The notes under the pieces were generated by a model. The model was given only the letters and a program-made list of their open reading frames with translations, was not told where the DNA came from and searched no databases. Of a stretch of 34,327 bases of DNA, positions 1-7,796 are shown one piece after another. The first letter of the stretch is position 1. Every line of letters starts with the position of its first letter. Position numbers and translations under genes: made by a program. The stretch lies in IMG/VR virus record IMGVR_UViG_3300042546_000360, positions 1-34,327 of that record; one strand, given 5' to 3'. The stretch is from a virus.

Positions 1-48
1 TCCATTTGTACAGTTGTACCTCCGGGAACGCCTACCTTAGGAGCATAA
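1..48 (+). CDS. 3' end of an upstream gene (partial)
   Basis: One + strand frame is open from the window edge to a TAA at 46-48 and would encode a C-terminus ending ...VVPPGTPTLGA. The next gene starts 13 nt later. The other two frames also stay open until stops at 38-40 and 51-53, so the choice rests only on the plausible Pro/Gly-rich tail and the tight spacing. Product unknown; it could be a virion protein. Confidence 0.35.
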   Translation, partial: SICTVVPPGTPTLGA

Positions 49-61
49 AATAAAATAAATC

Positions 62-580
62 ATGGCTAATTTTTTCTATACAGAAGGCGGTTTTTTATGG
101 GATGAAAATAACATGTCATACAAAGGATATTATTTTTATACCAACAGAATACCATACGCAGGTATAAACGGGAAGGATACTAGAAAAAGATTATTTTTAG
201 AGTACGAATTTAAGAGAAGGGTATATTCTTCTCTTGGTTCGGAGCCCATGGTAGAGTATATTAACATAAATCCATACACACCAACAAAAGAAGTTATAGA
301 AGAAGAAGGTCTTTATTTTAAAAGATATTTTTACCAAAAAAGAATAAAACCAATAACATCTATAACCGAAATTAAAAAAGATGATTATTTTTCTGCTAAA
401 AACTTGCAGGATAACAAAAATAGACTTATATTTGCAGAAATCTATTGGAAAGTCCGTGGAGATAAAGTTAAAGTAGCGCAATTAAACAGGAATGAAGTTT
501 TAAGTGCAGATACAACTTTTCCAGGACTTAAGAGGTTTATTGTAAATTATAATGAGTTTTATATAGATGATGGTTATTGA
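62..580 (+). CDS. Hypothetical phage protein, possibly structural
   Basis: A 172-residue soluble protein with no signal peptide or membrane segment. The first 45 residues (FYTEGGFLWDENNMSYKGYYF, then a second YAGINGK turn) resemble the opening of small virion-associated proteins in large myophages, where a GG-F-x-L...Y-x-G-Y-Y pattern recurs. That resemblance is from memory and weak. The protein is rich in Tyr, Phe and Lys. Its stop codon lies 14 nt inside the next gene, so the two are probably translationally coupled. It sits at the edge of the replication block and may belong to the preceding structural module. Start chosen: ATG at 62, after an A-rich leader without a Shine-Dalgarno box. 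Confidence 0.75.
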   Translation: MANFFYTEGGFLWDENNMSYKGYYFYTNRIPYAGINGKDTRKRLFLEYEFKRRVYSSLGSEPMVEYININPYTPTKEVIEEEGLYFKRYFYQKRIKPITSITEIKKDDYFSAKNLQDNKNRLIFAEIYWKVRGDKVKVAQLNRNEVLSADTTFPGLKRFIVNYNEFYIDDGY

Positions 581-1901
581 GAACGAGGATCAACTAAGGG
601 AGGTCCAAACTAATTTTTCGGGTTCCTTTGTGTTTCCTATTCCGAAAGATATGTCAAATTTTTCGGAGGGGCTCTCTATGTTATTTATACATGACTACAA
701 ATCAAATGAGTCATATTCAATAGCATTACAACATGAAGAATTTAAATCAAACATAACATTAGAGACATTACAGACATTATTATCATTTAATTATGTAATA
801 GCTTCATCTAAATACATCTTTGATTATTATTTCCCTAGTAAATTTTCAACCGAGTTCCCATTACTATATTGGCTAAACAAAGGAGATACAGATTATTTAG
901 GAGATTTATATTCATTTACATCTAAGTACAAAAGATTTTATTATCCATCAACATCCTATAACATCTATATTCCATATTACATGTTCTTAAGATGTTTTAA
1001 TAGTCAGCTATCCTATTTAAGCACATTGGATAAAAAATCATCTGTAATTGAAAAATATACATCTATTCTATCATCTTTAAATCATATTAGAGATAATGGA
1101 ATATGCATTGACATTCCTCAAATAAATGAAGTTTACAATAAGAAATTAACAATATCTTTATTACATCCTAAATACATGCTATACAATGCCACAGGAAGGC
1201 CCGTAGGGACATGTAATGGTATTAACCTTAGCGCAATACCAAAAGATGAAAAACATCGCTTAGGATTCATTTCTAGGCATGATAGAGGGATATTAGTGGA
1301 ATTTGATATTAAGTCATTTCATTTATATCTGATTGCAAAGGCCATTGGATATACATTAGAAGAAGAAGATGTTCACATGTATTTAGCAAAGATGTATTTC
1401 AAGAAGAATAATATATCCCCGCAAGAATACGATGAAGCTAAAAAAATCACTTTCACTAATATTTATTCTGAAAGGGGGGATGCTAAGAAGATTCCTTTCT
1501 TTAGTGCATTGTATAAATATAGGGATTCGATATATAGTCAAATGGTTCAAGATAAAGAAGTTATTGTTCCATACTGTGTAAGAACTTTAAAACTATCGAA
1601 TCTAAAAGATGATTACTCCTACACAAAAGGAAAATTATTCTCTTATGTTATACAATTAATGGAAGTTGAACATTTTTTTGACATTATTAGTAAAATTATT
1701 GTATATTTGCAGTCGAAGAAAACGCAAATCGTATTATATGTGTATGATTCTTTCTTATTAGATTTTGACAGAGAAGATGGATTGGAAACATTAAGGGGAA
1801 TACAAAAGATTATAAACGATTCTGGGTTTAGCTCATCTGTGAAAATTGGAAAAAACTATTTTAACATGAAATCTTTTGATTTGGAAAACATGAAAACATG
1901 A
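567..1901 (+). CDS. Atypical family A DNA polymerase-like protein without exonuclease domain
   Basis: A 444-residue protein whose second half aligns with the palm and fingers of Pol I-type polymerases. Residues about 209-225 carry TGR...NLSAIPK, matching the TGRxS...NLQNIP segment. Motif A is FDIKSFHLYLIAKAIG (about 246), keeping the metal-binding Asp (E. coli D705) but with His where Glu710 sits. The motif B helix is KKITFTNIYS (about 291-301), keeping the K758, F762 and Y766 equivalents but with Tyr at the R754 position and Ser replacing the Gly after Tyr766. Motif C is YVYDSFLLDF (about 388-397): the Asp of HDE is kept, with Tyr for His and Ser for Glu. The N-terminal about 180 residues show no DxE/YxxxD exonuclease motifs. 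A full-length polA is also present at 10353. The role is unknown: accessory or lesion polymerase, primase-like enzyme or regulatory relic. The start could be 567 or 570 (two ATGs in tandem). Confidence 0.75.
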   Translation: MMVIENEDQLREVQTNFSGSFVFPIPKDMSNFSEGLSMLFIHDYKSNESYSIALQHEEFKSNITLETLQTLLSFNYVIASSKYIFDYYFPSKFSTEFPLLYWLNKGDTDYLGDLYSFTSKYKRFYYPSTSYNIYIPYYMFLRCFNSQLSYLSTLDKKSSVIEKYTSILSSLNHIRDNGICIDIPQINEVYNKKLTISLLHPKYMLYNATGRPVGTCNGINLSAIPKDEKHRLGFISRHDRGILVEFDIKSFHLYLIAKAIGYTLEEEDVHMYLAKMYFKKNNISPQEYDEAKKITFTNIYSERGDAKKIPFFSALYKYRDSIYSQMVQDKEVIVPYCVRTLKLSNLKDDYSYTKGKLFSYVIQLMEVEHFFDIISKIIVYLQSKKTQIVLYVYDSFLLDFDREDGLETLRGIQKIINDSGFSSSVKIGKNYFNMKSFDLENMKT

Positions 1902-2308
1902 TTGAGAGGAAACCTACAAAATTATTATGTACTTTTTGCCACCCGCATTTTATAGAAAGTACATTGAAGACTATTAGAAACACTTATGATATAACAAACG
2001 ATAGTGTATTTGTTTTTAGAAATGCATCCGATAATGATGAACTAATTTTAAGTTACAATGTTATCAGAGAGGAAGATTTTACATTACTTCCGTCCACCCT
2101 TATATTACATAGAAATAAAGAAACCGGAACTTTATTCACTCTAAATGGCCTTAACATACTTATAGAGCAATCGAATAATGGTAAACTTGATGTTAATTAT
2201 AAAATTGACTGGTATGCTTACGAGAATTGCCTAATAGTGACAGGATCTGATGGATTGAGAATAATTGACTTAAAGTTTCTTTACAAAAAGAATATTTCTA
2301 ACATTTAA
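1898..2308 (+). CDS. Hypothetical protein
   Basis: A 136-residue protein that I do not recognise. Its ATG overlaps the stop of the polymerase-like gene (ATGA), a strong sign of coupled translation and perhaps related function. It is mixed alpha/beta with a central hydrophobic stretch (TLILHR...LFTLNGLNILIEQ) and no obvious catalytic motif, membrane segment or metal-binding cluster. It lies just upstream of the single-strand binding protein gene, so a replication-associated role is possible but not shown. Confidence 0.8.
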   Translation: MIERKPTKLLCTFCHPHFIESTLKTIRNTYDITNDSVFVFRNASDNDELILSYNVIREEDFTLLPSTLILHRNKETGTLFTLNGLNILIEQSNNGKLDVNYKIDWYAYENCLIVTGSDGLRIIDLKFLYKKNISNI

Positions 2309-2319
2309 TTTATATAGTT

Positions 2320-3189
2320 ATGAGTAATTTTGCAGAACGTTTCAAACAAGAAGCGAGTAAACTTTCTAACTCCGGCCCTACAGGTAGAAAGAAAGGTAAA
2401 AACATTTTTGATTATATTTGGAGACCTACATCCGGAACTTCTACCATTAGGATAGTACCAAATAAAAGAGACCCTGAGTGGCCTTTTTACACAGTCTATC
2501 TTCATGGTAGAGATTTCGTTACAAAAATAGGTCTAGCCAATTATGAGTTTGCATCCCCTAAGACCTTCCAACAAGAAGATCCTGCCGAGATTTTCGCAAA
2601 CAAATTGTACAGAGAAGATTATGAGAACAACAAGCAGTTTATTAAGTACTTCTCTCCTCAAAAATTTTACTATGTTCCTGTTCTAATAAGAGGAAAGGAA
2701 TCGTCAGGAATCAAAGTATGGCCTGTAAACACTAAGACTTACGAGAAAATATTCAATATCATGAATACTATTTTCGAGGAAGAAGGAGAAGACTCGTCAA
2801 AAATCTTTGACTTAAAAATAGGAACTGACTTAGTTATTACTAAACCTTCGGGAGGTGGAGTAGAAATTACAGCAAAGAGAAGCCCGACTAATTTGATAGA
2901 AAGAGCGGAAGAAGGCTATACTATTGAGGATTTTAAGAGACAGTATGAGGAAATGGGAAATATTGAGGATTTGTACGTTACTCATACAAAAGAAGAGATT
3001 GAAAAAATGGTAACTTCTTTAGCGGGATCTTTATTCTCGAAAAGCAAGGCACCGGAATCAACAGAGATTATAAGAGGTGGCACAAAGACACAAGAAACTA
3101 CGGAAGAGGTAAGAAATAAACAGGTTGAAAAACCAGTAGCTACCAAATCACTTGAAGACGATTTTTCTAAATTTCTAGATTCTATATAA
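2320..3189 (+). CDS. Single-stranded DNA-binding protein (gp32-like)
   Basis: A 289-residue protein with the layout of T4-type single-strand binding proteins. It has a basic N-terminus (MSNFAERFKQEASKL, then GPTGRKKGKN) suited to cooperative binding, a central OB-fold-like region (residues about 30-190: WRPTSGTSTIRIVPNKRDPEWPF, then aromatic-rich strands such as KYFSPQKFYYVPVLIRGKE), and a low-complexity C-terminus ending in an acidic tail (LEDDFSKFLDSI) of the kind that recruits replication partners. I see no Cys/His zinc site like that of T4 gp32. The gene sits directly upstream of the recombinase and exonuclease genes, which supports the assignment. It would coat ssDNA at phage forks and load UvsX and helicase. 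Start ATG at 2320 follows TATAGTT, with no Shine-Dalgarno box. Confidence 0.82.
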   Translation: MSNFAERFKQEASKLSNSGPTGRKKGKNIFDYIWRPTSGTSTIRIVPNKRDPEWPFYTVYLHGRDFVTKIGLANYEFASPKTFQQEDPAEIFANKLYREDYENNKQFIKYFSPQKFYYVPVLIRGKESSGIKVWPVNTKTYEKIFNIMNTIFEEEGEDSSKIFDLKIGTDLVITKPSGGGVEITAKRSPTNLIERAEEGYTIEDFKRQYEEMGNIEDLYVTHTKEEIEKMVTSLAGSLFSKSKAPESTEIIRGGTKTQETTEEVRNKQVEKPVATKSLEDDFSKFLDSI

Positions 3190-3202
3190 AAAAACGTTAA
3201 TT

Positions 3203-4381
3203 ATGGCAAAGAAAAAGGAATCCTCCCAAGAGAGGACTGATACATCTTTTGCATCATCTTTGATAGATGCGATAAATGCTAAGTACAAAAAAGACATAGG
3301 GACTGTAGCTTACAAGCTAGAAGACTCTACGTTAGCACCTACAAATGTTAGTGATTTTATACCTACCGGATGTACAACACTAGATATGGCTATCTCCAAT
3401 AGAGAAAATGGCGGGTATCCTGTAGGTAAAATTGTAGAATTAATAGGACTAGAACAATCCGGAAAATCTTTATTAGCTGCTCACGCTATAAAAGAAACAC
3501 AAAAGAAAGGAGGAATTGGAATTATTATAGATACAGAGAGTGCTGTGAGTAAAGAATTTCTAAGTGCTATTGGTGTAGATTTAAAAAAGAACTTCGTATA
3601 TGTGCAGCATGAAGTTATAGAAGATGTTTTTAATTCAGTCGAAACTATAATAGAGCAAATGAGAGCATCTAATAAAGATGTTATCGTAACTATTGTTGTG
3701 GATTCAGTAATGGGAGCAAGTACAAAGGACGAGATTGAGGGTAATTATGACAAAGATGGATGGGCTACGCAAAAGGCAATCATTATATCTAAAGCCATGC
3801 GTAAACTTACAAACTTGTTAGGCAGAGAAAAGATTCTTTTAATTTTCACTAACCAACTTAGGCAGAATCTACAGGCTAGACCAGGAATGGGGGATTCTTA
3901 CACTACATCAGGAGGTAAGGCTATTGGTTTTCACTCATCCATAAGAGTTAAGTTAGTCAAGAAAGGAAAAATACAGGGTCCTGAAAAAGATTTGCCTTTA
4001 GGTATTACTACGGAAGCAGAGATTATCAAGAATAGAATAGGACCTCCTCATAGAAAAGCATCCTTCAATATTATGTATAACTCAGGAATTGATGATGTAA
4101 GTTCAATTATGGATTTCCTAAAAGACAAAGGAATTGCAACAGCTTCCGGACCCTGGTATACTTATAAATATTGCAATAGAGAGACCGGAGAAATTATAGA
4201 GGAAATAAAATTTCAAAGGAAAGATTTTCACGATAAGCTATTTTCTAGGGAAGAAATACGTAAAGATATATTCTCTAATATTTCTGATTATTATATTACA
4301 ACATACATTAAAAGAGACGGTAGCGACGAAGGAGATTCTACTCCATTCATTCACATAGAAGAAACGGAAGATGACAATTGA
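3203..4381 (+). CDS. RecA/UvsX-like recombinase
   Basis: A 392-residue ATP-dependent strand-exchange protein. Walker A is GLEQSGKS at about 83-90; Walker B is TIVVDSV at about 162-168, followed by a RecA-type segment with conserved IIISKAMRKLT and the FTNQLRQNL strand. The L2-like loop is GMGDSYTTSGGKAIGFHSS, closely matching RecA family order. The C-terminus is acidic (EETEDDN), as in RecA/UvsX. It would polymerise on ssDNA coated by the upstream binding protein and drive recombination-dependent replication and repair. The stop overlaps the next gene by 11 nt. The length is typical of T4 UvsX (about 390). It could equally be named RecA; the phage context favours UvsX. Confidence 0.93.
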   Translation: MAKKKESSQERTDTSFASSLIDAINAKYKKDIGTVAYKLEDSTLAPTNVSDFIPTGCTTLDMAISNRENGGYPVGKIVELIGLEQSGKSLLAAHAIKETQKKGGIGIIIDTESAVSKEFLSAIGVDLKKNFVYVQHEVIEDVFNSVETIIEQMRASNKDVIVTIVVDSVMGASTKDEIEGNYDKDGWATQKAIIISKAMRKLTNLLGREKILLIFTNQLRQNLQARPGMGDSYTTSGGKAIGFHSSIRVKLVKKGKIQGPEKDLPLGITTEAEIIKNRIGPPHRKASFNIMYNSGIDDVSSIMDFLKDKGIATASGPWYTYKYCNRETGEIIEEIKFQRKDFHDKLFSREEIRKDIFSNISDYYITTYIKRDGSDEGDSTPFIHIEETEDDN

Positions 4382-5393
4382 TTTATCAAAATTGTTAGAT
4401 AATCATAGATTTATGTCTAACGAAAAGACTGTTCTTATAATAGATGGAACTAATTTGTTTATCAGATGCTTTTGTGCCTATCCGACATTGAACACGGATG
4501 GGCACACAATAGGAGGTGCCTTTGGATTCTTAGAAAGTATGTTTTCTTTTGTTAAGACTTACAATATAAATAAAGTTATTGTTGTATTTGATGGTCAAGG
4601 AGGATCTGTACGGAGAAAAAAAATGTACAAAGGATATAAATCCGGCAAACATAAAGGACTTAAGTTAAATAGACTAACCGAAAGTAAGACAGAAAGTACA
4701 GATAAAGAATCAGAAAGACAAATTAGAAGACTTATAGAGTATTTAAATAATTTACCTGTTGTTCAATTAATCATGGACGGAGTTGAAGCTGACGATGTTA
4801 TTTCTATTCTCATAAACTCAAATGACTTAGATGATTACAAATATAAATTTATAATGTCATCTGATAAAGACTACCTCCAGTTAGTATCGGAAAACATACA
4901 AGTTTATAACCCTACAAAAAAAATTATGTATTCTCCGAAAAAAGTTACCGAAGAATTTGGAATTATCCCAGAAAACTTCGTATATTACAAGGCTTTTGTA
5001 GGGGACCGCAGCGACAACATTCCTAGCTTCGGTTCTATAGGAGAAAAAAACATAATTAAATTTTTTCCGGAAATAAGAAATACTAAAATAGAAGATTTGG
5101 ATTTCTTTTATAACCGGGCAAAAGATTTGATTTCAGAGGGTAAAAAATACAAAGGGTTAGATAATCTCATTAACGATTTTGACAAATTAGAATTAAACTA
5201 CAAGTTAATTCAGTTACATAACGTTGATGTTTCTTACCATACAAAAAGTGCAATAAGAAGAATTTTGCAGGATTTTGTACCCGCTAGTTATGACTATGAA
5301 TTTATGCAAATGTTTGCGTTCGACGGACTTTTCTCTAGGATTAATGACTTTGATTCATGGCATAGAAACTTTGTAAACAGATTAAAATCATAA
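4371..5393 (+). CDS. 5'-3' exonuclease / flap endonuclease (RNase H-like)
   Basis: A 340-residue protein of the FEN/Pol I 5'-nuclease family. Visible acidic and structural motifs: LIIDGTNLFIRCF (about 22-34), VVFDGQGGSVRRKKMYKGYKSG (helical-arch basic segment), DGVEADDVIS (about 136-145), MSSDKDYLQLV (about 163-173) and GDRSDNIP (about 210-217) of the helix-hairpin-helix region. It would remove RNA primers and 5' flaps during lagging-strand synthesis, as T4 RNase H does. Both polA-like proteins in the window lack a fused 5' nuclease, so a separate enzyme fits. It overlaps recA by 11 nt and is followed 3 nt later by the helicase gene. Confidence 0.93.
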   Translation: MTIDLSKLLDNHRFMSNEKTVLIIDGTNLFIRCFCAYPTLNTDGHTIGGAFGFLESMFSFVKTYNINKVIVVFDGQGGSVRRKKMYKGYKSGKHKGLKLNRLTESKTESTDKESERQIRRLIEYLNNLPVVQLIMDGVEADDVISILINSNDLDDYKYKFIMSSDKDYLQLVSENIQVYNPTKKIMYSPKKVTEEFGIIPENFVYYKAFVGDRSDNIPSFGSIGEKNIIKFFPEIRNTKIEDLDFFYNRAKDLISEGKKYKGLDNLINDFDKLELNYKLIQLHNVDVSYHTKSAIRRILQDFVPASYDYEFMQMFAFDGLFSRINDFDSWHRNFVNRLKS

Positions 5394-5396
5394 ATA

Positions 5397-6761
5397 ATGA
5401 CCGCCAATTTATTAAATTCTTTTGGTACGGATTTTCAAAAGAAGGTTTTGTACAATTTACTTAATGACGAGAATTTCTTTACTCGCATTATCGACATTCT
5501 TGATCCAAATTATTTTGAGAACGAAGCTATGTCTTGGGTAGTAGAAAAAATGTATGACTATTATGAGACATACAAAATACAACCCACAATAGATGTTTTG
5601 AAAATAAACATTAAGGAGTTAGCAAACAAGGACGAAAGTGATTCCCAAACGGAGAGAAACAAAATACACGCCCAGAGTATTTACATGTTTCTTAAGAGTT
5701 CTTTAGATTTCGCTGACTCAAAGGACTTGCAACACGTTAAGGATAAAATCGTGGAGTTTTGCAGGAATAGAGAGTACGTAAAAGCTTTGAGAAGTGCTGT
5801 TGATTTAGTTAAAAGAAATGATTTTGATGCTGCATTTTCTGCCATAAACAAAGCACACAACGCCGGATCAGAGTTGGACTTAGGCTACATGTATGAGGAA
5901 ACTTTAGAAAACAGATACATGGAAGATGATAGAAATCCGATTCCTACACCATGGCCTGTTCTTAATTCCTATATGAAAGGAGGTTTATCTTATGGTGAAT
6001 TAGGTGTTGTACTATGTCCGCCAAAGGGAGGTAAATCATGGTTACTAATATCCTTAGCTGCTCACGCTATGGAGTTAGGAGTAAACGTAATCTACTATAC
6101 CATGGAGTTATATCCTACTCAAATTTCAAAGAGAATTGACGCTTACATCACAGACATATCATTAGATAACTTGTCTAAGGATAATATGCCTTTTATCAAT
6201 AAGAAAATGGATGAAATTCCAGGCAAGTTAATCATTAAGAAATACGGAGCGTACAAGGCATCAACAATGACCATCAGAGGACATTTAGATCAGTGTATCC
6301 ATCAAGGAATTTCGCCGGGATTAATCATTATAGATGATCCAAAATTACTAAAATCTACAAAGACAGAGAAGAGATTTGCATTAGATGAAATCTTTACAGA
6401 CATTAGAAACATAGCAGATGAATATAGAGTTCCAGCATGGGTTCCATCTCAAGCAAATAGAACATCCGAATCAGCTAAAATTGTAAATGGAGAACACATT
6501 GCAGAATCATATAATGTTCTCATGGTATGTGATTTCATGTTCTCATTATCAAGAAAAAACATTTATCACATTGTAGCATCAAGATTAGGAGATTTAGGAT
6601 TATCATTTGAAGGAGCATTAGATACAAGATGTGGAAAGCATGTCATAAATAGTCTAATAGCAGATGTAGATGATGATGATAGAGGTCCCGCTCCAAAAAA
6701 TTCAAGTGCTTTTGACCCCGCCGAAGTAGATAGATTTTTTAAAGAGTACAATGAAATTTAA
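5397..6761 (+). CDS. Replicative DNA helicase (DnaB/gp41-like)
   Basis: A 454-residue protein. The N-terminal about 150 residues are helical (DnaB N-domain type, with ILDPNYFENEAMSWVVEKMYDYY). A RecA-like motor follows: PTPWPVLNSYMKGGLSYGEL (about 183-202), Walker A CPPKGGKSW (about 207-215), MELYPTQISKRIDAY (motif H1a region) and Walker B LIIIDDPKLL (about 308-317). ITDISLDNL and VPAWVPSQANR match DnaB spacing. The last about 15 residues (DPAEVDRFFKEYNEI) may be a partner-binding tail. It is a ring helicase that would unwind DNA ahead of the phage polymerase. I see no primase domain fused to it and no separate primase in the window. The length is close to T4 gp41. Confidence 0.92.
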   Translation: MTANLLNSFGTDFQKKVLYNLLNDENFFTRIIDILDPNYFENEAMSWVVEKMYDYYETYKIQPTIDVLKINIKELANKDESDSQTERNKIHAQSIYMFLKSSLDFADSKDLQHVKDKIVEFCRNREYVKALRSAVDLVKRNDFDAAFSAINKAHNAGSELDLGYMYEETLENRYMEDDRNPIPTPWPVLNSYMKGGLSYGELGVVLCPPKGGKSWLLISLAAHAMELGVNVIYYTMELYPTQISKRIDAYITDISLDNLSKDNMPFINKKMDEIPGKLIIKKYGAYKASTMTIRGHLDQCIHQGISPGLIIIDDPKLLKSTKTEKRFALDEIFTDIRNIADEYRVPAWVPSQANRTSESAKIVNGEHIAESYNVLMVCDFMFSLSRKNIYHIVASRLGDLGLSFEGALDTRCGKHVINSLIADVDDDDRGPAPKNSSAFDPAEVDRFFKEYNEI

Positions 6762-6820
6762 GTTAGTCAGGTATTTATTTTTACCGAAAACAAAATTATA
6801 AACATTCAACTTTTCACATT

Positions 6821-7786
6821 ATGCCTTTACTAAAAGAGAGATTGCATTTTAAACCATTTGAGTATCAATGGGCTTATGATTATTGGTTCAAACAGCAGAA
6901 CGCCCACTGGTTGCATACGGAAATTAACATGCAAAAAGACATCAAAGATTGGGATGAAAATCTTACAAAATCTGAAAAAAATGTCATAGGTAACATCTTA
7001 AAAGGATTTGCCCAAACTGAAACACATGTAAATGATTACTGGTCACAATATGTTACTACGTGGTTTCCAATTCCTGAAATCAAGATGATGGCAGTAACAT
7101 TTGGATCATTTGAAACAATACATGCGACAGCCTACTCTTATTTAAATGATTCTTTAGGCTTAGATGACTTTCAAGCATTCATGCAAGATGAGGCTACTAT
7201 GAATAAATTGCAAGTTCTGATTGATGTAGATAAAAATGATACATCTATATCAAACATCGCAAGAAGTCTAGCATTATTTTCCGCATGCGCCGAAGGCATT
7301 CAATTGTTTAGTTCTTTTGCAGTTCTTCTCTCTTTTAGAAAATCAAACAGGCTAAAAGGTATTGGACAACAAATGATATTTTCCGTAAGAGATGAAAGTT
7401 TACATAGCGAAGCAGGATGTAAGTTGTTTAGAGAACTAGTTAAAGAGAATCCTGACATCTGGACATCTGAATTCAAAAAAAGTATAGTAGAAGGAGTTCA
7501 ATTATCTCTTGTAAATGAATTCTTATACATAGAGAGTATTTTTGAAATGGGAGAATTAGAGACCATATCAAAACAAGATCTCAAGAATTTTATGTATGAC
7601 AGAGCTAATAGAAAACTAGTTGAATTAGGATTAGAGCCTGTATATAAAGTAAACCCAAAATCAATGGAGAATATGTCTTGGTTTTACATTATGGTGTCTG
7701 GTGAGCAACAAACTGATTTCTTTGATAACAGGGAAACCGGATATGCAAAACCTAACGAAGATTGGAACAGTGATGACTTATTTTAA
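6821..7786 (+). CDS. nrdB: Class I ribonucleotide reductase, beta (small) subunit
   Basis: A 321-residue ferritin-like radical-generating subunit. The dimetal ligands can be placed as E67, E98, H101, E158, E192 and H195 (segments GFAQTETHV, FETIHATAYSYL, SACAEGIQLF, SVRDESLH). The radical tyrosine position (E. coli Y122) is Y105, seven residues after E98, so Tyr is present. E67 replaces the usual Asp (E. coli D84), as in class Ic and some manganese-using enzymes. The C-terminus ends SDDLF, the acidic peptide that docks into NrdA. No ATP-cone is fused to it. The gene begins after a 59-nt gap and is followed 10 nt later by nrdA. The pair supplies dNTPs during infection. Confidence 0.95.
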   Translation: MPLLKERLHFKPFEYQWAYDYWFKQQNAHWLHTEINMQKDIKDWDENLTKSEKNVIGNILKGFAQTETHVNDYWSQYVTTWFPIPEIKMMAVTFGSFETIHATAYSYLNDSLGLDDFQAFMQDEATMNKLQVLIDVDKNDTSISNIARSLALFSACAEGIQLFSSFAVLLSFRKSNRLKGIGQQMIFSVRDESLHSEAGCKLFRELVKENPDIWTSEFKKSIVEGVQLSLVNEFLYIESIFEMGELETISKQDLKNFMYDRANRKLVELGLEPVYKVNPKSMENMSWFYIMVSGEQQTDFFDNRETGYAKPNEDWNSDDLF

Positions 7787-7796
7787 ATTATAAACA

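Noticed and set aside
6771-6786. GGTA...TACC hairpin between the helicase and nrdB genes
   Set aside because: Only 4 bp with an 8-nt loop; too weak to call a terminator.
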